64,000 nt of DNA. Origin: Pseudomonas nicosulfuronedens. Lineage in GTDB: Bacteria; Pseudomonadota; Gammaproteobacteria; Pseudomonadales; Pseudomonadaceae. Below the pieces are notes generated by a model. It saw only the letters and a list, made by a program, of their open reading frames with translations. It made no database searches and was not told the origin of the DNA. Both the position numbers and the translations under genes were made by a program. Where the stretch lies: positions 124,001 to 188,000 of the forward strand of contig NZ_SWDV01000001.1 of NCBI RefSeq assembly GCF_005877905.1, given 5' to 3'. Positions 35,845 through 45,315 of the stretch are shown piece after piece (the first letter of the stretch is position 1; the number at the start of each line of letters is the position of its first letter).

Positions 35845-36759
35845 TTACAGGCGGCTGAACAGCGACAGGTCGTTGAGCTTCAGGTAGGTCTTCTGCGTGG
35901 CCTGCAGCGCCAGCTGGTAGGTGTTCAGGTCGATGCTCGCGCCGGCATAGTCCAGCTGCGACAGTTCGCCGTTGATCTTCTGGTTCACCAGCGAGACTTC
36001 CTCGTTGCTCGAGTTGAGCATGGTCAGGGTGTTCTGCCGGCCGCCCAGCTCGGTGATGGCGCCGAGCACGCCGTCGTGGGCGCTGTCGAGGCTGTCGATG
36101 GTCGCCGCGATCTGCGCGTGTACCGCAGGGTCGGCGACATCCAGCGCCGGGTCCTTGAGCATCTTCACCGTGGCATGCAACTGGTTGAGGAAGTCCATGT
36201 TGTTGCCGAACACGCCCAGCGCGGTGACGTTCTCTTCCACCTGAACGCCGTTGGCCACGGCCGCCTGGCGCGACTTGTCGTTGCCGGTGGCGACGTAAGT
36301 ATCGGTCAGCGGTTCGTAGGTCACCGCGGCGGTGTCGCTCAGGGTGCCGGAGAACAGGTAGCGGCCCTCCTCGTCACGCACGTTGACGAAACTGACGAGG
36401 GTCTTCTCGATGTTCTCCAGCTCCCCGGCCATGGCGTTGAGATCGCCGCTGGTGTTGGAGCCGTTGGCCGCCCAGAGCAGCAGGTCGCGCACATTGAGCA
36501 TCGCATCCGAGGTCGCCTGCAGGTTGGTTTCCTGGGTCGACAGGTTGCCCGAGACGTTGCCGATGTTGGTGCGGTACTGCGCCAGGCTCGCTTCCTCGCG
36601 CTGGATGCGCAGCATGCGCACGCTGGCGATAGGGTCGTCGGAAGGCTGGAGGATGCGCTGCCCGCTGGACATCTGCTGCATCAGCTTGCCCAGGGCCGCC
36701 GAGTTGCTGTTCATCGAGCCGCCCATCAGCGCGGTGATCTGTGCATTGGTAATGCGCAT
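35845..36759 (-). CDS. flgL: Flagellar hook-filament junction protein FlgL
   Basis: A 304-residue axial protein with flagellin-like ends: MRITNAQITALMGGSMNSNS and KLMQQMSSGQRILQPSDDP at the N-terminus, LNTYQLALQATQKTYLKLNDLSLF at the C-terminus (given here in parts). It forms the junction between FlgK and the filament and is exported by the flagellar type III apparatus. It lies 23 bases after flgK. Confidence 0.93.
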   Translation of the reverse strand: MRITNAQITALMGGSMNSNSAALGKLMQQMSSGQRILQPSDDPIASVRMLRIQREEASLAQYRTNIGNVSGNLSTQETNLQATSDAMLNVRDLLLWAANGSNTSGDLNAMAGELENIEKTLVSFVNVRDEEGRYLFSGTLSDTAAVTYEPLTDTYVATGNDKSRQAAVANGVQVEENVTALGVFGNNMDFLNQLHATVKMLKDPALDVADPAVHAQIAATIDSLDSAHDGVLGAITELGGRQNTLTMLNSSNEEVSLVNQKINGELSQLDYAGASIDLNTYQLALQATQKTYLKLNDLSLFSRL

Positions 36760-36782
36760 GCTGCTTTCCTTCGCAATGGCCC

Positions 36783-38144
36783 TTAGAAGGCCGCGAGCAT
36801 CGAGTCGAACAGCTCCTTGGCGGTGCTGATGACTTTCATGTTGGCCTGGTAGGCCTGCTGGTAGGTGATCAGGTTGACCGCCTCTTCATCCAGGCTCACC
36901 GCGCTGACGCTGTCGCGGCTGGCCTGTGCCTGGCTGGCCACGGTGGTGGCGGTCTTCTGGTCGGCCTGATTCTGCCGGCTGGCGCTGGCCACTTTGCCGA
37001 GAAGGCCGGCGAACGCGTCGTTGAGGGTCACCTGGCTGCCGTCGAGGGTGATCGACTGGCCCTTGAGATCGAGCAGCGCCAGCAGGTTCACGTTGTTGCC
37101 GGACTCCCCCGCGGTATCCGACAACGCCAGTTCCTCCGGCTTGAGGTCGTTGACGCTGAGCATCGCCGTGGTGCTGCCGGCGTTGTAGGTGAGCAGCGCC
37201 TGGCCGGGGTTGCCGTTGAGATCGAAACCACTGGCGAGGGTATCGTTGACCATCTGCGCGAACTGCCCCGCCATCTCGTGCAGGGCGCTCTGGTTCGGCC
37301 GCAGGGTGTCGTACTCGGTGTCGTACAGCGCACCGAGGGAACCGCCCATGCCGTCCTGGGCCAGCGGGAAGCTGGTGCCGGCGAAGGTCAGGGCGATTGC
37401 CTGCTCGCCGCTGGCGGTACGGCTGATCGCCAGCTGCCCGGCAGAATTGCCGGCCACCAGCGGCTGGCCGTTGGCGAGGGAAACGGTCAGCGAGCCATCG
37501 GCTACTTCGTTGACGCGAATAGAAGCGTACTTGGACAGGTCCTGCACCAGGCTTTCGCGGTGGTCGCGCAGTGCCGTGGTATCGCCGCCGGACGAACCGA
37601 CCTCGACGATCTGCTTGTTCAGCGCAGCGAGGTTGGAGGTCAGGCCGTTGATCTCGCCGACCATGGAGCCGCGCTGCTCCTGCAGGGCACGCAGCTGGCT
37701 GTCGATGTTGCCGGACAGGCCGTTGAAGCGCTGGGCGAGGTTCTTGGTCTCGTTGACGATCTGCTGGCGCAGGGCGACGGACCCAGGGGTGGCGGTGGCC
37801 TCGCTGAGCGCGGCGAAGAAGTTGTCCAGGCCGACACTGATGCTCGAACCTTCGCCGCCCATCAGGCCTTCCAGCGCGGACAGGTACTGCTGGCCGCTGT
37901 CGTAGTAGCTCTGCTCGGTGGTAGCGCGCCACAGCTGTTGGTTCTGGAAGTCGTTGGCCATGCGCCGGATGCTGGTCACCGTCACGCCGCCGCCGACGTT
38001 CAGGCCACCTTCACCGGCCAGCGAGGCGAGCACCGGGCTCAGCCGGCTGAAACCGGGGGTGTTGGCGTTGGCGACGTTCTGGCCGGAGGTGGCCAGGGCG
38101 ATCTGCGCCGCACGCAGGCCGCTGTAGCCGATCTGGCTCAACAT
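36783..38144 (-). CDS. flgK: Flagellar hook-filament junction protein FlgK
   Basis: A 453-residue hook-associated protein 1. The N-terminal rod/hook motif (GYSGLRAAQIALATSGQNVA then NANTPGFSR) and C-terminal SLDEEAVNLITYQQAYQANM are diagnostic. ATG 38144 is chosen; a TTG two codons earlier overlaps the flgJ stop as TTGA and could also be used. It is short for FlgK (usual range 450-680), as expected for lateral systems. Confidence 0.93.
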   Translation of the reverse strand: MLSQIGYSGLRAAQIALATSGQNVANANTPGFSRLSPVLASLAGEGGLNVGGGVTVTSIRRMANDFQNQQLWRATTEQSYYDSGQQYLSALEGLMGGEGSSISVGLDNFFAALSEATATPGSVALRQQIVNETKNLAQRFNGLSGNIDSQLRALQEQRGSMVGEINGLTSNLAALNKQIVEVGSSGGDTTALRDHRESLVQDLSKYASIRVNEVADGSLTVSLANGQPLVAGNSAGQLAISRTASGEQAIALTFAGTSFPLAQDGMGGSLGALYDTEYDTLRPNQSALHEMAGQFAQMVNDTLASGFDLNGNPGQALLTYNAGSTTAMLSVNDLKPEELALSDTAGESGNNVNLLALLDLKGQSITLDGSQVTLNDAFAGLLGKVASASRQNQADQKTATTVASQAQASRDSVSAVSLDEEAVNLITYQQAYQANMKVISTAKELFDSMLAAF

Positions 38145-38146
38145 AC

Positions 38147-39187
38147 TCAAGAGGCATTCTCCTTCGACTCGAGGCGGATCGGCTGGGCAAACGCCGCCGA
38201 GGCCGGTCGGGAAACAAATTCGGGCTGTTGTCCCTGATAGGCGACGGAATCTGCGTGGCGCTTAAATCCTTCCTGCGGCGCATGCTTCAGGCCGCTCTCC
38301 GGCGACAGCCCGCTGCCAGGCATCCGTGCCGGCGCCTGGGCCTCGCGCACCCGACGCAGCACACCGAGGGTGTAGTCGCGGGTTTCGTCGTAGGGGATGC
38401 TGCGCACCCAGTCGGCCATGCCGATCTGTCCGCTGCGTGGGTCGCCGTTGTTCTTCAGCCACTCGTCCACCTTGCCGGGCCCGGCGTTGTAGGCGGCCAG
38501 GGCGAGCACGTGCTGGCCGTCGTAGCGGTCGAGCATCTTGCCCAGGTAGGCGCTGCCCAGCGCCTTGTTGTAGGCCGGATCGCTGGTCAGGCGCTGCTCG
38601 TCGTAGGGCAGGCCGAGCTCGCCGGCCACTTCACGCGCGGTATCGGGCATCAGCTGCATCAGGCCGCGCGCGCCCTTGGGCGAGACGGCGGCAGCGTCGC
38701 CACCGGACTCCTGGCCGATTACGCTGTCCACCAGGGTGCGGAAACCGGCGCTGCCCTGCTGCCAGGCGTGGGCGAGGCGGTCGACGCCGCGCTGCCAGGT
38801 GTCCACCAGCGGGTTGCGGCTGGACACCGAGGGGCGGCGCAAGGCTTCACCCACATCGGCGAGGGCAACCGGTTGCGAGGTATCGGTGGGTTCGGCGGAA
38901 AGCTGGCGCACCAGCAGGGCGGCGATGCCGGTCTGCTTGCGCGAGGCCAGGTGCTCAGCCAGTGCTTCGTCGTAGAAGTCGCGCATCGTATCGAGGTCAC
39001 GGCTGCGCAGCGGGCTGCCGGCGGAGAGCACGTCGCCGGCCTTGCGCATCTGCTTGAGGATCTGTTGCAGGAACATCGCCTCGAACTGCTCGGAGGCCGC
39101 CTGCAACTGCTCGCGGCGCACCTGTTCGGGTGACTCGCCCGGCTGGCCGGTGGGAACGATGGGGCGATTGAGCGAGGTGATGCTCAT
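38147..39187 (-). CDS. flgJ: FlgJ with a lytic-transglycosylase (SLT) domain
   Basis: A 346-residue protein. Residues about 25-100 are the rod-binding FlgJ domain (EQFEAMFLQQILKQMRKA; TMRDFYDEALAEHLA). Residues about 150-285 are an SLT/GH23 transglycosylase domain, with catalytic-type Glu in SVIGQESGGD, then GARGLMQLMP and LALAAYNAGPGKVDEW. Classical FlgJ of Salmonella and polar Pseudomonas systems carries a GH73 glucosaminidase instead. It locally opens peptidoglycan for rod passage. Start is ATG 39187, overlapping the flgI stop (TGATG). Confidence 0.92.
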   Translation of the reverse strand: MSITSLNRPIVPTGQPGESPEQVRREQLQAASEQFEAMFLQQILKQMRKAGDVLSAGSPLRSRDLDTMRDFYDEALAEHLASRKQTGIAALLVRQLSAEPTDTSQPVALADVGEALRRPSVSSRNPLVDTWQRGVDRLAHAWQQGSAGFRTLVDSVIGQESGGDAAAVSPKGARGLMQLMPDTAREVAGELGLPYDEQRLTSDPAYNKALGSAYLGKMLDRYDGQHVLALAAYNAGPGKVDEWLKNNGDPRSGQIGMADWVRSIPYDETRDYTLGVLRRVREAQAPARMPGSGLSPESGLKHAPQEGFKRHADSVAYQGQQPEFVSRPASAAFAQPIRLESKENAS

Positions 39188-40305
39188 CAGATCACCACCA
39201 GCTCGGCGTTCAGTGCGCCGGCCTGCTCCAGCGCCTGGAGGATGCTCATCACATCGTCCGGCGTAGCGCCCAGGCTGTTCACCGTGTTGATGATGCTCTC
39301 CAGGCTGGTGCCCTCGGGCCACTTGAACATCGGTTTCTTGTCCTGGCTGACCGACACGTCCGACTGCGGGGTGACTGCCGTGGTGCCGTTGGAGAAGGCC
39401 CCCGGCTGGCTGACCTGGGGGTTCTCACTGATGGTCACGGTGAGCGTGCCGTGGGCCACCGCCGCGGCTTTCACGCGCACGCCCTGGCCAACCACCACGG
39501 TGCCGGTGCGGCTGTTGAACACTACCTTGGGTCGGGTGCGGCCTTCCTGCACTTCCATGCCTTCGAGCATGGCCATGAAGCTGGTGCGCTGGGCCAGGCT
39601 GACCGGAGCACGCACCGACACCTTGGTACCGTCCAGTGCGGTGGCGGTGCCGGAACCGAAGCGCTGGTTGACCGCGTTCATCACCTGGGTGGCGGTCTGG
39701 AAGCTCGGCTTGCGCACGTTGAGCATCACGTCCGGGCGCTGGGTGAAATCGCTGGGAATCATCCGTTCGATGGTCGCGCCGTTGGGAATCAGGCCGCTGT
39801 TGGCGCTGTTGATCGACACGCTGGAGCCGCTCTGGCCCTGGGCGTGCAGGCCACCCACCACGAGATTGCCCTGGGCCAGCGCATACACCTCGCCATCCAC
39901 GCCCTGCAACGGCGTCATCAGCAGCAGGCCGCCGCGCAGGCTCTTGGCGTCGCCCAGCGAGGACACGGTGACGTCGATGGTCTGCCCGGCGCTGTAGGAC
40001 GGCGGCACGCTGGCGGTGACGCTCACGGCGGCGACGTTCTTCAGTTTCGGGTCGACGTTCGGCGGCAGGTTCACGCCGAACTGCTTGAGCATGTTGGCCA
40101 CCGACTGGTTGGTGAACTTCACCTGGTTCTTGTCGCCGGTGCCATCCAGGCCGACCACCAGGCCGTAGCCGATCAGCTGGTTCTCGCGCACGCCTTCGAT
40201 GTCCACGAGGTCCAGCAAGGGGATGGCCAGCACCTCGGCCTGCCAGAACAGGCAGAGGGTCGCCAGCAGGCGGCCAAGGGTTCTACACATGAGTGTTCTA
40301 CGCAT
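39187..40305 (-). CDS. flgI: Flagellar P-ring protein FlgI
   Basis: A 372-residue periplasmic protein with a signal peptide (cleavage after about residue 27, EVLA-IP) and family motifs [20 protein letters not shown] (about 32-51) and LDGTGDK. It forms the P-ring bushing in peptidoglycan. The start gives a slightly long signal; the ATG five codons later is an alternative. Confidence 0.95.
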   Translation of the reverse strand: MRRTLMCRTLGRLLATLCLFWQAEVLAIPLLDLVDIEGVRENQLIGYGLVVGLDGTGDKNQVKFTNQSVANMLKQFGVNLPPNVDPKLKNVAAVSVTASVPPSYSAGQTIDVTVSSLGDAKSLRGGLLLMTPLQGVDGEVYALAQGNLVVGGLHAQGQSGSSVSINSANSGLIPNGATIERMIPSDFTQRPDVMLNVRKPSFQTATQVMNAVNQRFGSGTATALDGTKVSVRAPVSLAQRTSFMAMLEGMEVQEGRTRPKVVFNSRTGTVVVGQGVRVKAAAVAHGTLTVTISENPQVSQPGAFSNGTTAVTPQSDVSVSQDKKPMFKWPEGTSLESIINTVNSLGATPDDVMSILQALEQAGALNAELVVI

Positions 40306-40320
40306 GGAGGGCTCGCCTGC

Positions 40321-40983
40321 TTACATCGGGAACAGCGGATGGGTGAAGAAGCGCGTCAGCCAGCCGGCCGAATTGCTGTCGTTGAGCACGCCGCGCCCGG
40401 CGTAGGAGATCTTCGCGTTGGCGACATTCTGCGAGGACACCTGGTTGGAGCGGTTGATGTCGTCGATGCGCACAAGGCCCGTGAGGCGGATGAACTCATC
40501 ACCCTGGTTCAGGCGCAGGGATTTCTCGCCCTTGACCAGCAGCACGCCGCCGGGCAGCACCTTGTGCACGGTCACGGCGATGGAGCCGGTGAGAGTGTTC
40601 TGCTGCGAGCTTTTCGCCGAGCCGTCGAAGTCGCGGTTTGCCGTGGCGGAGCTTTCCAGGCCGCCGTATTCCTTGGTCAGGATGGTCGGCACCGGCACGT
40701 CCAGGCTGGATTTCTTGCCGAAGCTGGTACCCGCGCTCTTGCTCGACTGGGTGGACTCGCTGAGCACCACGGTGACGATGTCGCCGACGCCGATGGCGCG
40801 CTTGTCGCGCAGCAGCGAACCGCCGTAGCCGGAACGGAACAGGCCGCCACTGGTGGGCGGCGGCTGGCTGTAGTCCAGCTCCGGGGGCTGGTAGGTCGAG
40901 GAGTCCTCGTCCGGCAGCATCTCCTCGAAGCTCTGGCAGCCGGCGAGCAGCGCCAGGGCGAGCAGCAGGGCAAGGCGCGTCAT
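40321..40983 (-). CDS. flgH: Flagellar L-ring lipoprotein FlgH
   Basis: A 220-residue outer-membrane lipoprotein with lipobox LLAGC (Cys16) and conserved RAIGVGDIVTVVLSE and NVANAKISYAGRG segments near the C-terminus. It forms the L-ring with the P-ring of FlgI. It lies 3 bases after flgG. Confidence 0.95.
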   Translation of the reverse strand: MTRLALLLALALLAGCQSFEEMLPDEDSSTYQPPELDYSQPPPTSGGLFRSGYGGSLLRDKRAIGVGDIVTVVLSESTQSSKSAGTSFGKKSSLDVPVPTILTKEYGGLESSATANRDFDGSAKSSQQNTLTGSIAVTVHKVLPGGVLLVKGEKSLRLNQGDEFIRLTGLVRIDDINRSNQVSSQNVANAKISYAGRGVLNDSNSAGWLTRFFTHPLFPM

Positions 40984-40985
40984 CG

Positions 40986-41771
40986 TCAGACCGTCTGGTT
41001 GAGGAACTGCTGCATGCCCGACGCGGCGTCGAGCACCTTGGCGTTGGCTTCGTAGGCGCGCTGGATGGCGATCATGTTCACCATCGCCTCGACCACCTGC
41101 ACGTTGGAGCCTTCCAGTACGCCCTGCTTGAGGGTGCCCAGGCCTTCCTCGCCCGGCGTGCCTTCCTGCGGCTCACCGCTGGCGGCGGTTTCCTTGTAGA
41201 GGTTGCCGCCGATGGCTTCCAGGCCCGCCGGGTTGGTGAAGCTGACCAGGGTGATCTGGCCCAGCTCGGTGGGCAGGGTCTCGCCCGGCAGCACAGCGGT
41301 GACGATGCCGTCACTGCCCACGGTGAAGCGGCTGGCTCCGGCCGGCACTTCGATGTTCGGCGTCAGCGGCAGGCCCTGGGCGTTGACCACGATGCCTTCG
41401 TTGTTCAGTTGCAGCTGGCCGTTCTCGGTGTAGTAGGTGTCGCCGTTGGGCGCCTCGACCTGGAAGAAGCCGCTGCCGACGATGGCCAGGTCCATCGGCT
41501 GGCCGGTGGTCTGCATGCTGCCTTCGGTGAACACCTTCTGCGTGCCGACGACGCGCACGCCGCTGCCCAGCTGGATGCCCGAAGGCACGGTGTTGACCTG
41601 GTCCGCCTGGGCGCCGGGCTGCAGCTGCACCTGATAGAACAGGTCCTCGAACACCGCACGGTCGCTCTTGAAACCGACGGTGTTGACGTTGGCCAGGTTG
41701 TTGGCCACGGTGGACATCGCAGTGTCCTGGGCTGCCAGGCCGGTCTTGCTGACCCAAAGTGCCGAACTCAT
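40986..41771 (-). CDS. flgG: Flagellar distal rod protein FlgG
   Basis: A 261-residue axial protein. The N-terminus has the rod signature (TGLAAQDTAMSTVANNLANV, then NTVGFKSDR); the C-terminus is EAMVNMIAIQRAYEANAKV. It forms the distal rod crossing the P- and L-rings. Confidence 0.95.
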   Translation of the reverse strand: MSSALWVSKTGLAAQDTAMSTVANNLANVNTVGFKSDRAVFEDLFYQVQLQPGAQADQVNTVPSGIQLGSGVRVVGTQKVFTEGSMQTTGQPMDLAIVGSGFFQVEAPNGDTYYTENGQLQLNNEGIVVNAQGLPLTPNIEVPAGASRFTVGSDGIVTAVLPGETLPTELGQITLVSFTNPAGLEAIGGNLYKETAASGEPQEGTPGEEGLGTLKQGVLEGSNVQVVEAMVNMIAIQRAYEANAKVLDAASGMQQFLNQTV

Positions 41772-41798
41772 GTTGTGCTCCTGTCTGCGCGCCGCGCG

Positions 41799-42527
41799 TT
41801 AGCCGCCACGGATCATGCGGTCGCCGGCCTCGGCGAGATCCGAGGCGGCCTTCATCATCTTCACCTGGGCCTCGAACCGCCGGTTCAGGCTCATGGTGCC
41901 CACCAGCTGGTCGATGGCCGAGACGTTGCTCTGCTCCAGGTGCCCGGAGACCAGACGCACATCGTCGCTGGCTGCGACGTTCTGGCCGTCCTTGCTCACC
42001 AGCAGGCCCTGGGCGTTCTTCACCAGCGACGCAGCCGGGGCATCCACCAATTTGAGGCGGTCGACGTCGGTCATCATGAAATCGCCGCGCGGCATCACCG
42101 AAATGGTGCCGTCGCTGCCGATGGCAATGGCGTCGTATTCGGGCAGGGTGATCGGGCCGCCTTCGCCGAGCACGGCGCGGCCGTTGATCATCAGCTGGCG
42201 GTCGGCATCGATCTCCAGGTTGCCCTGGCGCGTGTACGCCTCGCCGGTGCCGCTCTGCACGGCGAGCAGGCCTTGACCCTGGATGGCAACGTCGAGGTCG
42301 CGCCCGGTGGCCATCAGGGTGCCGGCGCTCATGTCCACGCCGCTGCTTTCGATGCGCGCGAGGTGGCGGCTGTCGTAGCCGGCGCCGCTCACGTCCACGG
42401 CCGTTGCGTGCTCCAGGTCGGCACGGAAGCCGGGGGTGTTGACGTTGGCGAGGTTGTTCGCACGCACGTCCAGCGCCGCCATGCTGCGGCTGGCGGCGGT
42501 CATTGCGGTGTAGCCGAGGCGATCCAT
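41799..42527 (-). CDS. flgF: Flagellar proximal rod protein FlgF
   Basis: A 242-residue axial protein starting MDRLGYTAMTAASRSMAALD, with the N-terminal ANNLANVNTPGFRAD motif and C-terminal SLNRRFEAQVKMMKAASDLA. It lies 9 bases after flgE. Confidence 0.93.
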   Translation of the reverse strand: MDRLGYTAMTAASRSMAALDVRANNLANVNTPGFRADLEHATAVDVSGAGYDSRHLARIESSGVDMSAGTLMATGRDLDVAIQGQGLLAVQSGTGEAYTRQGNLEIDADRQLMINGRAVLGEGGPITLPEYDAIAIGSDGTISVMPRGDFMMTDVDRLKLVDAPAASLVKNAQGLLVSKDGQNVAASDDVRLVSGHLEQSNVSAIDQLVGTMSLNRRFEAQVKMMKAASDLAEAGDRMIRGG

Positions 42528-42536
42528 GGCGAGTCC

Positions 42537-43724
42537 TTAGATGGCCGAGAACAGGACCTGGGTGAGTTCCTTGTCGGTGGTCATCACCTTGGTGTTCGCC
42601 TGGTAGTTGCGCTGGCCTTCCATGAGGCCCACCAGTTGCTGGGTGATGTCGACGTTGGAACCTTCCAGGTTGCCGGCCGACAGCGAGCCGAACTGGCCGA
42701 TGCCGGGCACGCCGATCAGCGGGGCGCCGGACGCGGAGGTCTCGGTCCAGGCGGTGCCGCTCTGGTTCTGCAGGCCGCCGGTGTTGATGAAGTTCGCCAG
42801 GGCGACCTGGCCCTGCAGCATGCGCTGGCCGTTGCTGTAGTTGACGTAGACCTTGCCGTCGTTCTCCACCGCGATACCGGTCTGCTCGCCGGCGGCGTAG
42901 CCGGTGGTGCGGTTGGTGGTGACGACGAAGTCCGAGCCGTACTGGCTGGTGCCGGTGTAGTCCAGCGCGATGTTCATCGGATCGACGCCCGGCAGGGTGA
43001 AGCTCACCGGTACGGAAGCGATCGGCGAGGACAGCGAGCCGTCCGGGGCGAAGGTCAGCGACTGGGTGGCGCCGACGGCATTGCCGTCCACCGCGTAGTG
43101 CGCGTCCCAGGTGTTGGTGCCGGTCAGCACGAAGTACTGGGTCAGGGTGTGTTCCTTGCCCTGGGAATCGTAGATCTTGCTGGTGTAGGTGGAGTTGTAG
43201 GTCTCCACCTTCTGCGGATCGAACGGCGCGACGCTCGGCACCTTCTCGTTGGAGTCGAGGTTGGCGACGAACTCCAGCTTGTCGGTGGCCTTGGCCGGCA
43301 GGTTGGCGGTCTTCACCTGCAGGTCGGAGACGGTGCCCACCAGCAGGTTGCCGGCAGCGTCGGTCGGGTAGCCCTGCAGGCGCTGGCCGGTGGCGTTGAT
43401 CAGGTAGTTGGCGTTGTCCTGGCTGAACACGCCGGCACGGGTGTACTGGGTGTCGCCGTTGCCGCTCTTGACCACGAAGAAGCCGCCGCCGGAGATGGCC
43501 AGGTCCAGTGCACGATTGGTCGACACCAGCGAACCGCCCTGGCTGATGCTCTGGGTGGTGCCGGCGACTTCCACGCCCATACCCTTGCTGTCGGCATAGA
43601 CGCTGCCGAACTCGGTGCGCGAGGACTTGAAGCCGACGGTACCGGAGTTGGCGATGTTGTTGCTGATGGTGTCCAGCTGCTGGGTGACGGCGTTCAGGCC
43701 GGTCAGGGCGATGTTGAAGCTCAT
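42537..43724 (-). CDS. flgE: Flagellar hook protein FlgE
   Basis: A 395-residue hook protein with the N-terminal motif (TGLNAVTQQLDTISNNIANS then GTVGFKSS) and C-terminal GLMEGQRNYQANTKVMTTDK. The central variable domain is short compared with polar hook proteins (usually more than 400 residues), suiting a lateral-type hook. Confidence 0.95.
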   Translation of the reverse strand: MSFNIALTGLNAVTQQLDTISNNIANSGTVGFKSSRTEFGSVYADSKGMGVEVAGTTQSISQGGSLVSTNRALDLAISGGGFFVVKSGNGDTQYTRAGVFSQDNANYLINATGQRLQGYPTDAAGNLLVGTVSDLQVKTANLPAKATDKLEFVANLDSNEKVPSVAPFDPQKVETYNSTYTSKIYDSQGKEHTLTQYFVLTGTNTWDAHYAVDGNAVGATQSLTFAPDGSLSSPIASVPVSFTLPGVDPMNIALDYTGTSQYGSDFVVTTNRTTGYAAGEQTGIAVENDGKVYVNYSNGQRMLQGQVALANFINTGGLQNQSGTAWTETSASGAPLIGVPGIGQFGSLSAGNLEGSNVDITQQLVGLMEGQRNYQANTKVMTTDKELTQVLFSAI

Positions 43725-43759
43725 GGCGTTAGCTCATCCTAGGAGGGGGGAACAGGCGC

Positions 43760-44431
43760 TCAGGCGGCCTGGCCCTGACTGAATTCGACGATCTTGTAGA
43801 AGGGCACCGAGCCTGCGCCCTCGACTTCCAGCACCGGGCCGTCGGCGCTGACGCGAACGTTGTGCACCAGGCCGGAAACCTCGATGCCCGGCGTCTCGCC
43901 GCTCTCGGTCTTGACCGCCAGGCTGTACTTGCCGGGCTTCAGGCCGAGCGCTTCGGGGTCCACGGTGAAGGGCACGGAGCCGGCTTCCTGCGGGCCGAGA
44001 GTGATGTCGGTGCGCACGCCGTTGGCGTCGGTGAGCTGCAGCACGGTGGTGGCCGAGGCGTGCTCCAGGGTGATCTGCCCGCTGACCTTGTCGCCGTCCA
44101 GCTGCAGGCTGTCGGCGCTGACCTTCACTTCCTGGCCGACCAGGCCGGCAGCGGTGAGGGTCTGCAGGTTGTCCATCAGCACCAGGTTGTTCTGCTGCAG
44201 GGTGGTCATGTTCTGCATGCTCTTCACCTGCGCCATCGCCGAGTACTGGTTGATGAACTCGGTGCTGTCCACCGGCTTCGTCGGGTCCTGGTACTGCACC
44301 TGGGCGACCAGCAGGGTGATGAAGCTGTTCTCCATGTCGGTCAGCTCGCCGAGGTTGACCGCCTGCTTGGGCGTGTCGGACGAAGTGCTGCTGGTGCCGC
44401 TGGAGCTGGTGTCGTTGTTGACCGTGCTCAT
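43760..44431 (-). CDS. flgD: Flagellar hook-capping protein FlgD
   Basis: A 223-residue scaffolding cap. Residues 25-75 contain the FlgD motif (NSFITLLVAQVQYQDPTKPV, DSTEFINQYSAM), followed by FlgD Tudor-like and Ig-like domains (about 90-205). The cap is discarded after hook assembly. It overlaps the flgC stop by 1 base. Confidence 0.94.
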   Translation of the reverse strand: MSTVNNDTSSSGTSSTSSDTPKQAVNLGELTDMENSFITLLVAQVQYQDPTKPVDSTEFINQYSAMAQVKSMQNMTTLQQNNLVLMDNLQTLTAAGLVGQEVKVSADSLQLDGDKVSGQITLEHASATTVLQLTDANGVRTDITLGPQEAGSVPFTVDPEALGLKPGKYSLAVKTESGETPGIEVSGLVHNVRVSADGPVLEVEGAGSVPFYKIVEFSQGQAA

Positions 44432-44859
44432 CAGGCGTCTCCCAGTTTCAACAGGCTGGACTGCATGCTCTTCACGCGGTTGAGCACTTCCACGCCGGTC
44501 TCGAAACTGCGGGTGGCGGACATCATGTCGGTCATTTCCTCGATCTCGTTGACGTCGGGGTAGTAGACGTAGCCGGTGGCATCGGCCAGCGGGCTGCCGG
44601 GCTCGTAGCGGCGTTGCGGCGAGCGGCCGGAGGTCACCACGTCGAGCACCTGCACATGGGCCCCGCCCATGCCGGCGCCACGGGTGAGCTGGTCGTTCTC
44701 GTAGACGGCGGCGAACATCGGCTTGCGCGCCTGGTACACGGTGTCCGGGCTGTTGGCGGCAGAGTCGGCGTTGGCCAGGTTGCTGGCCACGGTGTTCAGG
44801 CGCACGGTCTGTGCGTTCATCGACGAGCCGGCGATGCGGTAGATGGAATCGAATGCCAT
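44431..44859 (-). CDS. flgC: Flagellar proximal rod protein FlgC
   Basis: A 142-residue axial protein with N-terminal SSMNAQTVRLNTVASNLANA and C-terminal MMSATRSFETGVEVLNRVKS. It is exported through the flagellar apparatus to form the rod. Confidence 0.94.
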   Translation of the reverse strand: MAFDSIYRIAGSSMNAQTVRLNTVASNLANADSAANSPDTVYQARKPMFAAVYENDQLTRGAGMGGAHVQVLDVVTSGRSPQRRYEPGSPLADATGYVYYPDVNEIEEMTDMMSATRSFETGVEVLNRVKSMQSSLLKLGDA

Positions 44860-44863
44860 GGCG

Positions 44864-45229
44864 TCAGCGTCCCTCGATGGCCTGCTTGAGGCCGCGGAAT
44901 TTCAGGGTCAGGAAGGTCAGGCTGGTCTGGAAATCCATCGCGTTGCGCGAGAACTCCGCCTGCTCGGTGGACAGCTCCACGCTGTTGCCGTCCTGCGAGG
45001 GCTGGTTGGGGATGCGGTACTTCAGGTCCGGGCGCGCGGCGCTGGTGCTGGCCAGCAGGACGCTGGAGGTGTCCTGGCGCTGCATCTCGGCGGCGAAATC
45101 GATGTCCCGTGCCTTGAAGCCGGGGGTGTCTTCGTTGGCCAGGTTGGAGGCCAGGATTTCGCTGCGCTGCATGTGCAGCGAGAGGGCTCTCTCGTGGATA
45201 CCCAGGGTGTCGTCAAACCGTATACTCAT
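44864..45229 (-). CDS. flgB: Flagellar proximal rod protein FlgB
   Basis: A 121-residue rod protein with N-terminal MSIRFDDTLGIHERALSLH and RSEILASNLANEDTPGFKA. It is the first gene of the flgB-to-lafW operon. The start ATG 45229 is preferred because the longer frame adds 19 basic residues before it and overlaps the probable promoter. Confidence 0.93.
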   Translation of the reverse strand: MSIRFDDTLGIHERALSLHMQRSEILASNLANEDTPGFKARDIDFAAEMQRQDTSSVLLASTSAARPDLKYRIPNQPSQDGNSVELSTEQAEFSRNAMDFQTSLTFLTLKFRGLKQAIEGR

Positions 45230-45281
45230 TCGCGCAACCCTCTCTCGTCGTTCGGCCGTCTTTCGGTGTGCGCAGCGACAG

Positions 45282-45297
45282 AGCACAAAGCATGCCC
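45282..45297 (-). promoter_or_regulatory. Candidate sigma54 promoter of the flgB operon
   Basis: The minus strand reads GGGCATGCTTTGTGCT, with the GG and GC doublets 10 bases apart as required (compare TGGCACGNNNNTTGCT; four mismatches). Transcription would start near 45271, about 42 bases before the flgB ATG. It is weaker than the fliD site. Confidence 0.42.
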
Positions 45298-45315
45298 ATC
45301 CTGGAATATCGCTTC

